In this document: positions 17,887 through 27,076 of the stretch, piece by piece
How the letters are laid out: each line of letters starts with the position of its first letter
Numbering within the stretch: the stretch's first letter is position 1
DNA from: Eubacteriales bacterium
GTDB taxonomy: Bacteria > Bacillota > Clostridia > Lachnospirales > Vallitaleaceae
DNA length: 46,232 nucleotides
Reading direction: 5' to 3'
Assembly: GCA_030535295.1 (NCBI GenBank)
Contig: JAUMXK010000010.1
Coordinates: 1 to 46,232, forward strand
Position numbers and translations under genes: made by a program
The notes under the pieces: generated by a model
Database searches by the model: none
Told to the model about the DNA's origin: nothing
Seen by the model: only the letters and a program-made list of their open reading frames with translations

Positions 17887-18822
17887 CTAACTTTCCAATT
17901 GGCTAACCACTCGCCGCACAACTTCGGCAATAATCTGCTCTTTGGTTTTAGCCGCCTTATCGGGTTCTATGGCAGGTATGGAGCCTCTGGAACTGCATCC
18001 GCATGGTTCTTTGTCAGAAGGCCGAACAATCGGGGTCACTCCTTTTAAACCGCTTTTTTCTACCGGATGAACTCTTTTTTCCAAACTCGTTTGCCGATTA
18101 GTGATGACATCCTCGGTATTATTTGAAGTTAGCGAACATGGCGGAACCCCTCCACCGGTGATTCCCAGCTTATTTCTGGTCTGAAGCAAATTATCGATTT
18201 GCCCACATGAAAGCGGTTTTTGTTGTCCGATGATTCTGCCGGTATACATCAATAATGTAGCATAATATTCGACTGACTCCAAACGGTAAAAGGCCTCATA
18301 GATATCTTTTCCCCATGTCAATGCTCCATGGTTTGCCAGCAAGACGGCATTGTGTGTCTTACAATATGGAGCAATCGAGTCCGGCACTTCTTGGGTTCCC
18401 GGTTCCGCATAACGGGCGATTGGAACTACTCCAAGATTGACAACGCTTTCTGTTAAAATCGGCTCTTCCAAAGCAATTCCGGCTGCGGCATAGGCTGTCG
18501 ATACCGGCGGATGGGCATGGGTCACTGCCATAATCTCCGGGTTTTCTTGATACACCCGCAGATGCATTTTTACCTCGGACGAAGGCTTGCGATTCCCCAA
18601 CAATACCTTACCGGTAATATCTATTTTTACTAACATTTCCGGTGTCATAAAGCCTTTCGATACACCGGTCGGTGTTGTCCAGAAAGTCTTAGGACCGACC
18701 CGACAAGTGATATTCCCGTCATTGGCAGCCACAAAGCCTTTTAAATACATGCGTTTGCCGATATCAATAATCGCTTTTTTGGCTTCAAAGTCGGTCATAT
18801 ATTTTGTTCCGTTAATTACCAA
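17887..18822 (-). CDS. Class II aldolase with C-terminal microcompartment-targeting peptide
   Basis: The 311-residue protein starts at a TTG (18822) with GAGGTG seven bases upstream; an ATG lies eight codons in. Residues 8-210 are a class II (FucA/RhaD-type) zinc aldolase with Glu83 in SSEVKMH, His102 and His104 in THAHPP, and His165 in LLANHG. After a linker of about 70 residues that includes CGCSS comes a C-terminal amphipathic helix, KEQIIAEVVRRVVSQLES, a clear encapsulation peptide. It should cleave a 1-phospho-ketose to DHAP and an aldehyde inside the shell. As first gene of the operon it is the likely signature enzyme. The substrate could be fuculose-, rhamnulose-, 5-deoxyribulose- or methylthioribulose-1-phosphate. 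Confidence 0.92.
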   Translation of the reverse strand: MVINGTKYMTDFEAKKAIIDIGKRMYLKGFVAANDGNITCRVGPKTFWTTPTGVSKGFMTPEMLVKIDITGKVLLGNRKPSSEVKMHLRVYQENPEIMAVTHAHPPVSTAYAAAGIALEEPILTESVVNLGVVPIARYAEPGTQEVPDSIAPYCKTHNAVLLANHGALTWGKDIYEAFYRLESVEYYATLLMYTGRIIGQQKPLSCGQIDNLLQTRNKLGITGGGVPPCSLTSNNTEDVITNRQTSLEKRVHPVEKSGLKGVTPIVRPSDKEPCGCSSRGSIPAIEPDKAAKTKEQIIAEVVRRVVSQLES

Positions 18823-18900
18823 TTCTTTTCACCTCATTCTTAAATTGATTTTTATATTTTAATTTTTCTCCTGTTTTTTATAGAAATTATTCCCTAAAAT

Positions 18901-18947
18901 ATGCTATACTATGAAAAAACAATTCAACACTTTCTTAAAGTGAAATT
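18901..18947. promoter_or_regulatory. Divergent promoter and candidate operator between aldolase and deoR genes
   Basis: On the plus strand an extended -10, TGCTATACT (18902-18910), serves the regulator. Just downstream lies a perfect inverted repeat CACTTT-CTT-AAAGTG (18928-18942) flanked by AATTCA and GAAATT, which would fit a repressor site. On the minus strand a weaker TTGAAT (18922-18927) with CATATT 18 bases on (18898-18903) could drive the microcompartment operon and would overlap the same site. One operator could thus control both directions. Confidence 0.5.
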
Positions 18948-18962
18948 CAAAGGAGAAAAATC

Positions 18963-19721
18963 ATGTTAGCAGTAACTCGTAAATCTCATATCAAAGATAT
19001 CCTGCTGGAGAAGAAGAGCGTCACTGTTTCCGAATTGTCAAAATTATTTAATGTTACAGAAGAAACGGTTCGTCGTGATTTAAAACAAATGGAAGACGAA
19101 GGCTTTTTAGTCAAGACCTATGGCGGTGCTTTTATTCAGGGTGGCGTAGAAAATGATGTCGCTCTTTCCCTAAGAGAAACCGCATATTTAAAAAACAAAC
19201 AGGCGATTGCCCTAAAAGCCAAGGAACTGATTCATCATGGAGATTGTATCTTCCTTGATTCTTCCACTACAGCCTTGGCTATTGCCAAAGCAATTAAAGA
19301 CATGCGTCTGACGGTTGTCACCCATTCCTTAATGGTGATGGATCAGCTTCGAGATTGGGAAAACATCCATTTGATATGTATTGGCGGCAATTACTCCGCA
19401 AAAAGCAAATCCAATCTGGGTATGTTTACCCTCCAAGCATTAGACAACTATTATATTGATAAAACCTTCATGTCTTGTCGAACCTTAAGTATGGAACACG
19501 GAATCACCGATTCCAACGAATCCCTTGCCTGTATTCGGCAAAAATTGATTCAAAGAAGCAGTTTAACTTATATTATCGCTGACTTTTCCAAATTTGACAA
19601 AACTTCCTTTATTCACATCTGTGATTTTGAGCAAATCCACGGTCTGGTTACCGATAGTGATTTGTCGGATGAGTGGCGAAAGTTCCTACGCAGGAAAAAA
19701 GTATCTTTATATGAGTGTTAA
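18963..19721 (+). CDS. DeoR-family transcriptional regulator of the microcompartment operon
   Basis: The 252-residue protein has an N-terminal DeoR winged helix (residues 6-58, with VSELSKLFNVTEETVRRDLKQM) and a C-terminal sugar-phosphate sensing DeoRC domain with DSSTTALAIAKA. These repressors usually release DNA when they bind a phosphorylated sugar. It is divergent from the aldolase gene, with AAAGGAG before its ATG, so it is the natural candidate to regulate the operon and itself by the inverted repeat at 18928-18942. The inducer is probably a pathway 1-phospho-ketose or DHAP; this is inference. Confidence 0.9.
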   Translation: MLAVTRKSHIKDILLEKKSVTVSELSKLFNVTEETVRRDLKQMEDEGFLVKTYGGAFIQGGVENDVALSLRETAYLKNKQAIALKAKELIHHGDCIFLDSSTTALAIAKAIKDMRLTVVTHSLMVMDQLRDWENIHLICIGGNYSAKSKSNLGMFTLQALDNYYIDKTFMSCRTLSMEHGITDSNESLACIRQKLIQRSSLTYIIADFSKFDKTSFIHICDFEQIHGLVTDSDLSDEWRKFLRRKKVSLYEC

Positions 19722-19734
19722 ATAAATGATAGAA

Positions 19735-20823
19735 TTAGCCTTTTAAGGCTTTTTCTTTTTTGGCAAAGATTTCCTTTAACGACTCGGTATATGGCGGTCG
19801 GGCAATTCCAAACTCGGTAATAATACCGGCAATTAAATCATGATCGGTGACATCAAAAGCAGGATTAAATACCTTTACCCCTTTTGGAGCCATTCTTTCT
19901 TTATACCACATTTCCGTAATTTCTTCCGCCGGACGCTCTTCAATATGAATGTCATCTCCGGTCAAAGTGTTTAAATCAATGGTTGATGTCGGTGCGCAAA
20001 TATACACCGGAATGCCATAACGCTTGGCAACGGTCGCTACGACGGATGTTCCGATTTTATTCGCAGTATCGCCATTTGCAGCCACTCGGTCACAACCTAC
20101 AAACACAGCATCTACCCATCCCTTTTTCATTACCGTAGCTGACATATTATCGCAAATTAAGGTCACATCTAAGCCCGAGGAATGAAGTTCATATGCCGTT
20201 AAACGGGCACCTTGCAGAAGAGGTCTGGTTTCATCGGCAAAAATGCGGAAACGATAGCCTCTTTCATGCCCTAAATACATCGGAGCGGTTGCTGTCCCGT
20301 ATTTGGCAGTTGCCAGTTGTCCGGCATTGCAATGGGTAAGCAATCCATCGCCGTCTTTAATAAGACTTAAACCATATTCTCCAATTGCTTTGCATACCCG
20401 AATATCCTCTTCTTTGATTTCCACCGCTTCTTGCTTTAGTCGTTCGACAATTTCCGGTATTGTTTTTTCTTTGTTTTCCAGACATACTTTTTCCATCCGT
20501 TTTAGTGCCCATGACAAATTAACGGCTGTCGGTCTGGCACTGTCCAGATATTCCTTGGCCTTTTTAAACTCGGCATAGAATTCCTCGAAATTGTCTTTCT
20601 TAATGTCTTTTGCTGCCAAATAAATCCCGATTGCCGCCGCTACGCCAATCGCCGGAGCTCCTCTTACCTGTAACAGGTAAATGGCATTCCAGATTTCTTT
20701 TTGATCTTTGAGCGTTAGAATTTCTGTTGTTTCCGGCAGTTTGGTTTGGTTAATGATAACCAACGCATCCCCGGCTTCGCTTAAAGCAACCGTTTCATAA
20801 TCCATGATTGATTTTTGACTCAT
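19735..20823 (-). CDS. mtnA: S-methyl-5-thioribose-1-phosphate isomerase
   Basis: Started at the ATG 20823 (AAAGGA upstream) the product is 362 residues, normal for MtnA. It has RGAPAIG (54-60), the catalytic cysteine Cys165 in [12 protein letters not shown] and the catalytic aspartate Asp245 in [12 protein letters not shown], at the places expected from the Bacillus enzyme. MtnA converts methylthioribose-1-phosphate to methylthioribulose-1-phosphate and in other bacteria also acts on 5-deoxyribose-1-phosphate. The downstream methionine-salvage genes (mtnB, mtnW/X or mtnC, mtnD) are absent here. Instead, class II aldolases are present, as in the DHAP-shunt type of salvage. It is the last gene of the fuc-ABC-mtn operon. 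Confidence 0.93.
   Translation of the reverse strand: MSQKSIMDYETVALSEAGDALVIINQTKLPETTEILTLKDQKEIWNAIYLLQVRGAPAIGVAAAIGIYLAAKDIKKDNFEEFYAEFKKAKEYLDSARPTAVNLSWALKRMEKVCLENKEKTIPEIVERLKQEAVEIKEEDIRVCKAIGEYGLSLIKDGDGLLTHCNAGQLATAKYGTATAPMYLGHERGYRFRIFADETRPLLQGARLTAYELHSSGLDVTLICDNMSATVMKKGWVDAVFVGCDRVAANGDTANKIGTSVVATVAKRYGIPVYICAPTSTIDLNTLTGDDIHIEERPAEEITEMWYKERMAPKGVKVFNPAFDVTDHDLIAGIITEFGIARPPYTESLKEIFAKKEKALKG
19737..19761 (+). terminator. Short hairpin with T-rich tail after the deoR gene
   Basis: AGCC-TTTTAA-GGCT followed by a T-rich run on the plus strand lies 16 bases after the regulator's stop. It overlaps the last codons of mtnA, which is convergent. The stem is short, so the terminator is probable but weak. 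Confidence 0.45.
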
Positions 20824-20883
20824 TTTTTTCGTCCTTTCTATCCTATTCAAACTTAGGTGGAAACGATTTCCAATCCACGTTAT

Positions 20884-22107
20884 CTAAACCGTCTTAATTA
20901 CTCTTTCCATCGCCTTGCGATAATCCGCTCCTGTCTTATAGCTATGTCGATTCTTAATATAATCTTTTGCCAATAAAATAATTCTCTTTTCTGCTCGGGC
21001 TCTTTTCTCTTCATCTGCAATTGTCGTAATGTCTTTAACATTCGCCATACCAACGGTTCGGCGAATAAGCTCAAGTCCCGCTACACCGGCGGTATCTGCT
21101 AGAATCGAGTCCAAGTAGTATTCCATAAAACCTTTTACTTTTGCCATTGTATCAGTTGCTTTCTCCGCATACAGCTTCTTAAACTTGACCACGAACAAAT
21201 CAATAATTTGCTCAATTGTTTCCAAAATCCAGCCACAAAATTCTTCTTTTTTTGCTGCATCTTCGATTGTAGCATCGCCATTACACCATGCAAAAAATAA
21301 GTTGGCAATAATATTTCCGACATCATAGCCCATCGGTCCGTAAAAGGCAAACTCCGGATCAAAGACAAAGGTATGGTCTTCATTAATAAAAATCGAACCG
21401 GTGTGCAAATCACCATGAATCAGTGCTTGTGCATTATTCATGAAATCAAACTTTAACTTTGCCGCTTCCAAATGGAGTGCTTCATCCTCATATAATTCTT
21501 TTTTTACAAAATCGGCAATCGGAGGAAAGACATTGTTGCGATGATTATAGTCAATATAAGGCTCGCTATAGACCAAATCCTCTGTAATTTCACATAAATC
21601 CGGATTGATAAAGTTTTTGACATTTTCTTTTTTCTCTTTGTGATTCATTACCACATCCGTGGTCAGGAGCAAAGAATTTACCATAAAGGTACTGATTTGG
21701 TCAGCAAATTTCGGATAAATCTTATGCTGCATCAAAGCTGTCCTCATCATAGTATGCCCAATCATATCTTCCATTAATACGGCACACATCACTCCGTCAT
21801 ATAAAAATACTTCCGGTACCAGTCCTGGGGCATATTGATTTTGAATTTTTAAAATCATCGCTTCGATTCTGCCACGGTCAGTGGAAACATGCATATTCGG
21901 ATCAATGCGGATTGCCTCACCTGCTTGTTTCACAATAATGGATTTGCCTGTTTTTCTGTCTTTCAGACGGAAAACATAATTTAAATTGCCATCTCCGATT
22001 TCTTTACACTCTAAATCTGCCTCCGGCGGAAAAAATGCTAGTTTCTCCGCCACATAATCCGCAATATCTTGTGTATGCATTAAAAAATAGGTATCAAATC
22101 TGGACAT
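20884..22107 (-). CDS. mtnK: S-methyl-5-thioribose kinase
   Basis: The product is 407 residues from the ATG at 22107, which has AAAGGGG upstream; an in-frame start 33 bases earlier adds unrelated residues. It has the protein-kinase-like fold of MtnK: GDGNLNYVFRLKD for ATP binding, the catalytic HGDLHTGSIFIN loop, and FDPEFAFYGPMGYDVGN, the metal-binding and substrate loop of the family. It phosphorylates methylthioribose at C1; homologues also accept 5-deoxyribose. It lies between the transporter genes and mtnA, so sugar import, phosphorylation and isomerisation are consecutive in one operon. Confidence 0.92.
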   Translation of the reverse strand: MSRFDTYFLMHTQDIADYVAEKLAFFPPEADLECKEIGDGNLNYVFRLKDRKTGKSIIVKQAGEAIRIDPNMHVSTDRGRIEAMILKIQNQYAPGLVPEVFLYDGVMCAVLMEDMIGHTMMRTALMQHKIYPKFADQISTFMVNSLLLTTDVVMNHKEKKENVKNFINPDLCEITEDLVYSEPYIDYNHRNNVFPPIADFVKKELYEDEALHLEAAKLKFDFMNNAQALIHGDLHTGSIFINEDHTFVFDPEFAFYGPMGYDVGNIIANLFFAWCNGDATIEDAAKKEEFCGWILETIEQIIDLFVVKFKKLYAEKATDTMAKVKGFMEYYLDSILADTAGVAGLELIRRTVGMANVKDITTIADEEKRARAEKRIILLAKDYIKNRHSYKTGADYRKAMERVIKTV

Positions 22108-22191
22108 AATATTCCCCTTTCTGCCATTTGCTCCTTGCATTCGGATTCTTTTTTCCGTTCAAGGATTTCTATATTGTTTCAATACACTGTA

Positions 22192-23217
22192 TTAACTTAT
22201 CTTCTTTCTGGAGTAAGTCATTGCTAAGGCTATGGCAAGTACCGCTCCTTTAATAATGTTCATTGCATAATATGGTACGGACATCATCATCAAACCGTTT
22301 TCAAGCATACCGACCAGCACCGCTCCAACTAAGGTTCCCAAAGCATTCGGCTTACCGGCACCGGCAACGGAAAAGCCGATAAATGCCGCTGCTACCGCTG
22401 GCATCAAATAGGCATCTCCGGCACTGACCTGAGCCGTTCCTACCCGTGCCGCCAAGCAAATACCACCCAATGCCGCAAAGGTTGCCGATAAAAAATAAGC
22501 TAAAATACGATATTTTGCCACCGAAATTCCGGATAGTCTGGCTGCTTCCGGATTGCCGCCGACAGCATACATATACCTGCCATGCTTGGTATAATTTAAA
22601 AAGAAGAACGCAAAAGCTACTACCAACAGCATAATTACAATCAGCCACGGCTCTTTGCCCAAAGCTCTGAATGCTATCGGAACCAGTCCCGGAGCCTGCA
22701 CGCCATCCGGTCGGGTCATCCGTTCGGTAATCGCACCACCGTTAGAATAGGTTAATGCAACTCCCTGATAGACAAACATAACCGATAATGCCGCTATCAT
22801 ATCAGGAATCTTTAATTTGACAATCAATATGGAGTTAACCACCGCAATGGTTAAACATACCAAAATCGTTAGCACAATTGATACCCCGATATTCATGTTG
22901 TACCAGACAAACATAGTCATAATAAAGGTATCCGCAAAATTGGCATTGGCACCAATGGACATATCCATACCGTTTACTGCTAAGGTAAAGGTTAAACCGA
23001 TGGCAATAATTGCCGTAATCGAAATGCTTCTTAAAATTGTGATAATATTATTCGGAGTTAAAAATAGACTTGTTCCTTTGGCTTCACTCCAGTTTCCGAA
23101 TGTAAAAATCAGTAATAATAGAAAAATCGTAACAATCGTTCCCCATTTATTGACAAAAGAACCGATGGTAAGTTTTTCTTTTTTGGTTCCTCCTTGTAAT
23201 TCCATACCCTGTTTCAT
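22192..23217 (-). CDS. RbsC-type sugar ABC transporter permease (second copy)
   Basis: The 341-residue protein has eight or more membrane segments and the BPD_transp_2 family look (AIGLTFTLAVNGMDMSIGANANFA, GGNPEAARLSGISVAKYRILAY). Start ATG is immediately after the stop of the ATPase gene, whose last bases form its GGGAGG ribosome-binding site. It is 85 bases upstream of mtnK, so it is the best candidate permease for methylthioribose or 5-deoxyribose. It forms a pair with the ATPase at 23218-24729. No separate binding protein accompanies this pair. Confidence 0.88.
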   Translation of the reverse strand: MKQGMELQGGTKKEKLTIGSFVNKWGTIVTIFLLLLIFTFGNWSEAKGTSLFLTPNNIITILRSISITAIIAIGLTFTLAVNGMDMSIGANANFADTFIMTMFVWYNMNIGVSIVLTILVCLTIAVVNSILIVKLKIPDMIAALSVMFVYQGVALTYSNGGAITERMTRPDGVQAPGLVPIAFRALGKEPWLIVIMLLVVAFAFFFLNYTKHGRYMYAVGGNPEAARLSGISVAKYRILAYFLSATFAALGGICLAARVGTAQVSAGDAYLMPAVAAAFIGFSVAGAGKPNALGTLVGAVLVGMLENGLMMMSVPYYAMNIIKGAVLAIALAMTYSRKKIS

Positions 23218-24729
23218 CTATTTTCCTCCCGTCGAATAGTATAACAATTCTTTTTCATTGGTATCCGCCACATTCAGTTCTTTGACAATCTGTCCGTCAT
23301 ACATCACATAGACCCGATCACAAATACTGAGAATCTCTCCGAATTCACAAGTTGCGTAAATCGCACCTTTTCTCTCCTGAGCCAGACGTTCGATTAACTC
23401 ATACATATCCCTTTTGGCACCGACATCAATGCCTTTGGTCGGTTCGTCAAAAATATAAATCTCCGCCTCCGAGTTCAACCATTTTCCCAGTACTACCTTT
23501 TGTTGGTTGCCGCCGGACAAAAGTGCTACTTGGCGATCTTCGGACGGGGTTTTAATTCTTAAGTCGGCAATCATACTTTTCGCATCTTCTTTTTCTTTCC
23601 TACGATTGATGACATTGAAAAAATTAACATATTTTTTCATTGCCGCAACCGAAATATTTGAGTATACCGGATCCGTCACCAAAACCCCTTCTTTTCTTCG
23701 TTCTTCCGGTACCAGTGCCAATCCGTTTTTAACTGCTGCATGGGGTGTTTTGCTGCGGATTTCTTTGCCTTTTAGCTTAATCGTACCCTGCACTTGCTGA
23801 TAAGCTCCGAACAGGGTCTTACATAGCTCCGTTTTTCCCGCTCCTACCAGCCCGGCAATGCCTACAATCTCTCCTTCTCGAACAACCATATTAATGTCCT
23901 TGATTTTTCCGCTTTTTTCCGTCAGTCCGCGAACTTCGAGCAGAGGACCCCCGATTTCAACCGTTATTTTCATATAGTTATCTTCAATTTTTCGTCCCAA
24001 CATGGCTTCCACAATAAAGTTTGGCTCAACTTCCTTGGTTAATGGCATTTTCAAGACAAATTTCGCATCTCGCATAATTGTAATTACTTCGCAAATCTCA
24101 TACAATTCATGAATTCGATGCGAGATAAAGACAATGCCTACTCCATCCGCCGCCAGTTCTCTAACTACCCGAAACAGTTCTTTGGCTTCCGTATCCGAAA
24201 GCGGTGCTGTCGGTTCATCAAGGATTAAAACACGACATTCCTGAACCACACAGCGTGCAATTAAGACCATCTGTTTTTGGGCAAGCGTTAGATCGGATAC
24301 CAGTTGATTCACATCCAAATCAACATTCAGTCTTTTTAATACCTCTTTGGCCTTCTTATTAATTTCTCTCCAGTTAACGAGTTGCTTTTTCCCCATATCA
24401 TTAACCAGAACGTTAAACATTACATTTTCTGCCACCGAAAGATACGGAATCAAGGCAGTATCTACTTCTTGATAAACGATTTCAATCCCTAATTTCTTTG
24501 CTTCTTTGGGCGAGCGGATTTCAACCAACTCTCCATTTATATATATCTCTCCGGTGTAATGAGCATTTGCCCCTGCCAGAACTTTCATCAGAGTTGACTT
24601 GCCTGCTCCGTTTGCTCCAACCAGTGCATGTATCGTTCCTCCATCCAAACTGAAATCTACCGCATCAAGTGCTTTCACCCCTGGAAATTCGATGGAAATA
24701 TTTTTCATTTCGATTTTGAATTTATCCAT
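23218..24729 (-). CDS. RbsA-type sugar ABC transporter ATPase (second copy)
   Basis: The 503-residue protein has two fused ATPase domains, as in RbsA/MglA. The first has Walker A GANGAGKST and LTLAQKQMVLIA as a degenerate signature; the second has GLVGAGKTE and the strong LSGGNQQKVVLGKW signature. It powers uptake through the permease that follows. The 123-base spacer before it contains a hairpin after the lipoprotein gene that may lower its expression relative to the binding protein. Paralogous to 27077-28570 but clearly diverged. Confidence 0.9.
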   Translation of the reverse strand: MDKFKIEMKNISIEFPGVKALDAVDFSLDGGTIHALVGANGAGKSTLMKVLAGANAHYTGEIYINGELVEIRSPKEAKKLGIEIVYQEVDTALIPYLSVAENVMFNVLVNDMGKKQLVNWREINKKAKEVLKRLNVDLDVNQLVSDLTLAQKQMVLIARCVVQECRVLILDEPTAPLSDTEAKELFRVVRELAADGVGIVFISHRIHELYEICEVITIMRDAKFVLKMPLTKEVEPNFIVEAMLGRKIEDNYMKITVEIGGPLLEVRGLTEKSGKIKDINMVVREGEIVGIAGLVGAGKTELCKTLFGAYQQVQGTIKLKGKEIRSKTPHAAVKNGLALVPEERRKEGVLVTDPVYSNISVAAMKKYVNFFNVINRRKEKEDAKSMIADLRIKTPSEDRQVALLSGGNQQKVVLGKWLNSEAEIYIFDEPTKGIDVGAKRDMYELIERLAQERKGAIYATCEFGEILSICDRVYVMYDGQIVKELNVADTNEKELLYYSTGGK

Positions 24730-24771
24730 TCTTTCACCTTAATACCTTTTCTATTTTACGGCCATGCATCA

Positions 24772-24810
24772 AGTACGCAGAACCCGAAGCAATTCAGGAA
24801 TCTGCGTACT
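24772..24810 (-). other. Intergenic hairpin after the binding-protein gene
   Basis: AGTACGCAGA (24772-24781) and TCTGCGTACT (24801-24810) form a perfect 10-base stem with a 19-base loop and no T-run. It lies 42 bases after the lipoprotein stop. By analogy with binding-protein genes in other ABC operons it probably protects the upstream mRNA and keeps binding protein levels above those of the membrane parts. Confidence 0.6.
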
Positions 24811-24852
24811 GCCTAAAATTCAATATTGTTCTAACACAGAGAAGTTACCATT

Positions 24853-25986
24853 TTATTTTGCGTATAATTTCTTTAAGTCGTCTGTAAAGAAAGCACCTTC
24901 CGGATCTTCTGCATTTCCCCATCCTTCTACGATTTTATTCAAATCGAGCATGGTCGTTCCTTCACTTAATTGAGTGGTCCATACATTATTTGCTGCTAAA
25001 TTAAAGTAATCTGGAGTATCAATGCCGGCTAATTTCATCGCCATTAATCGCATATCAACAATACCAATCAGCTTCGGGTCAACAGCTGCTGTTGATTTCC
25101 AAACATTCGGGTTCTTCAGCATTAACTGAATATCATCGTTGGAAATATCAATGGTGTACATTGGCATATCTGTACGACCGGCATCGTTTAATGCCTGTAA
25201 CACTCCTTTGGCAAGCTCATCATAGCAACCCCAAATTGCGTCAATATCGCCTTCACTAATTGTCGGTAAAATCGCTTCTGTCTTAGTGGTCATATCACCA
25301 CGAGCATTTGCACTGTCAGACGGCGAAACCACTTGCACTGTCTTGATTTTTCCTTCTGCTTCCAGTTTGGTATAGATTTCGTTTCTTCTGTCTAATGGCG
25401 GGATTCCGGGGCCCATAAAGGTTTTTAACACTTTAATCGGGAATTTTCCACCTTTTTCCTCAAATTCTTTTATCATTGCTCCCAAGGATAATTCCGCCAA
25501 TGCATAATCATCTTGGGCAGTTGAAGTAACTCCCGGCAGCAAATCGCTGTCTTTATCTCCGTTTTTAAATGGCATAGTATCAAAAGTAACTACTTTCATT
25601 CCTTTTTCCACTGCCGGCATTAACATATCGTAAGAATAGGACAATTGACCGTGGGATACGATAATTCCGTCATAATCTTGGGAAATAACCTGAGCAACGG
25701 TTTCTTGTAATTTTGCATCATTTCCATCTGTAACAAAGGTTTTTACGGTAAATCCAAACTTTTCCCCTTCCGATACACAACCATCTAAGAATTGTTGGGT
25801 ATGGTCTCCGGCAGCCAAGTTTCTGACAACGGCAATTTTCTTGCCGGCGAGGGAAGTTCCTTCGTTTTTCATTTCTTCTTTCTTGGTTTCTTGTTTTTTT
25901 GCCTCTTGCTTTCCACATCCCGTCAATAAGGACACAGCCAAAGCTAAAGTAAGTACCAACGTTAAAATTTGTTTGTAATGTTTCAT
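24853..25986 (-). CDS. Sugar ABC transporter substrate-binding lipoprotein
   Basis: The protein starts at the ATG 25986 (GAGGAGG upstream), 377 residues. A lipoprotein signal ends in SLLTGC with Cys24 as the lipidated residue, then a Lys/Glu linker. The body is a periplasmic-binding-protein type 1 (RbsB-like) fold: KKIAVVRNLAAGDHTQQFLDG, DYDGIIVSHGQ, GDIDAIWGCYDELAKGVLQAL and PMYTIDISNDDIQ. It delivers a sugar or sugar-like ligand to the RbsC-type permeases beside it. It is the only binding lipoprotein for two ATPase-permease pairs, so it may serve both. Ligand unknown; fucose, methylthioribose or 5-deoxyribose fit the operon. Confidence 0.9.
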   Translation of the reverse strand: MKHYKQILTLVLTLALAVSLLTGCGKQEAKKQETKKEEMKNEGTSLAGKKIAVVRNLAAGDHTQQFLDGCVSEGEKFGFTVKTFVTDGNDAKLQETVAQVISQDYDGIIVSHGQLSYSYDMLMPAVEKGMKVVTFDTMPFKNGDKDSDLLPGVTSTAQDDYALAELSLGAMIKEFEEKGGKFPIKVLKTFMGPGIPPLDRRNEIYTKLEAEGKIKTVQVVSPSDSANARGDMTTKTEAILPTISEGDIDAIWGCYDELAKGVLQALNDAGRTDMPMYTIDISNDDIQLMLKNPNVWKSTAAVDPKLIGIVDMRLMAMKLAGIDTPDYFNLAANNVWTTQLSEGTTMLDLNKIVEGWGNAEDPEGAFFTDDLKKLYAK

Positions 25987-26085
25987 AGAAAACCTCCTCG
26001 TATAATAAGTTTTATATTTACCTTTCCGGTGACGGCATAGGATTTCCAATCAGATATCCCTGTACTTTCACCGAAATACTTTACC

Positions 26086-27066
26086 CTATCCTTTTCTCTT
26101 TCTGTTTAAAATATCCATGTAAACAGCAAACACCAATATAATACCTGTAATGAATAATTGGTAGTGAGATTGTACACCGATATAAGGAAAACCAATCTTT
26201 AATACTGTCATAATAAAAACTCCGATAATCGTACCAAAAATAGAACCTACTCCACCTGCCAGAGATGTTCCTCCAATTACCACACCTGCAATAGCATCCA
26301 ATTCAAAGCCGTTTCCGGTATTGGGCTGAGCAGTAGAAAATACCGCTACATAGGCGATACCCGCCAGAGCTGCAAAAAAACCGGAAATAACATAGGATAT
26401 CGTTTCATATTTTGCAACATTGATTCCTGAGAGCCTCGTTGCCTCCTTGTTGGAACCGATGGATAAGATATATCTGCCTACTTTAGTTTTATTTAAAACA
26501 ATTGCCATCACCAATGCAAAGACAGCCATCAATACAAATCCGGTAGGAAAATTCTTTGGTAGCACACCATCTGCTCCGGTAATCATAAACAATTCACGAA
26601 ACCACGCTCCATCTGCCTCTCCTTGCGGAAAAGAAATCGTCCTCGTCTTGGAAATAATCGAGCCCAAACCTCTGGACATCATCATCGTGCCCAAAGTAGC
26701 AATAAATGCCGGCAACCCCAATTTTGAAACCATCAGACCGTTGATAAGCCCGAATGTACAACCTACCAATAAAATCACGATAAGAACCAGCCACATTGGA
26801 AGCCCTTTTTCCATGAGAGTACCACCGATAAGGGCCGAACAAATTGCCACTGTACCAATCGACAAATCAATTCCTCCCGTCGAAATGACAAAGGTAACAC
26901 CGATTGCCAAAAAAGCGATATAATATGCTGATTTTGCGATATTGGTAAATGTCGTAACCTGCATAAATTTATTCGTCATCATCGAAAAAATTATACAAAT
27001 GACAACCAAAGCCGCTACTACAACTGTTTGCTGATTTGAAAATATTTTCTTAAACTTATTATCCAT
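26086..27066 (-). CDS. RbsC-type sugar ABC transporter permease (first copy)
   Basis: The 326-residue membrane protein belongs to the RbsC branch: AIGVTFVISTGGIDLSIGTVAICSA, LGLPAFIATLGTMMMSRG, GSNKEATRLSGINVAKYE and GGVGSIFGTIIGVF are recognisable. It pairs with the ATPase 10 bases upstream and the lipoprotein downstream to form a complete ABC importer. The order fucA-ATPase-permease-lipoprotein suggests fucose import, but the operon's mtn genes leave a different ligand possible. Confidence 0.89.
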   Translation of the reverse strand: MDNKFKKIFSNQQTVVVAALVVICIIFSMMTNKFMQVTTFTNIAKSAYYIAFLAIGVTFVISTGGIDLSIGTVAICSALIGGTLMEKGLPMWLVLIVILLVGCTFGLINGLMVSKLGLPAFIATLGTMMMSRGLGSIISKTRTISFPQGEADGAWFRELFMITGADGVLPKNFPTGFVLMAVFALVMAIVLNKTKVGRYILSIGSNKEATRLSGINVAKYETISYVISGFFAALAGIAYVAVFSTAQPNTGNGFELDAIAGVVIGGTSLAGGVGSIFGTIIGVFIMTVLKIGFPYIGVQSHYQLFITGIILVFAVYMDILNRKRKG

Positions 27067-27076
27067 TTCACTTCTC

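Noticed and set aside
6755-18822. Propanediol-dehydratase or glycyl-radical type BMC
   Set aside because: No diol dehydratase large subunits, glycyl-radical enzyme, activase or B12 genes lie in this window; a class II aldolase heads the operon.
19735-22107. Complete methionine salvage pathway
   Set aside because: Only mtnK and mtnA are present. The dehydratase, enolase/phosphatase and dioxygenase genes are missing, and class II aldolases fit the shunt better.
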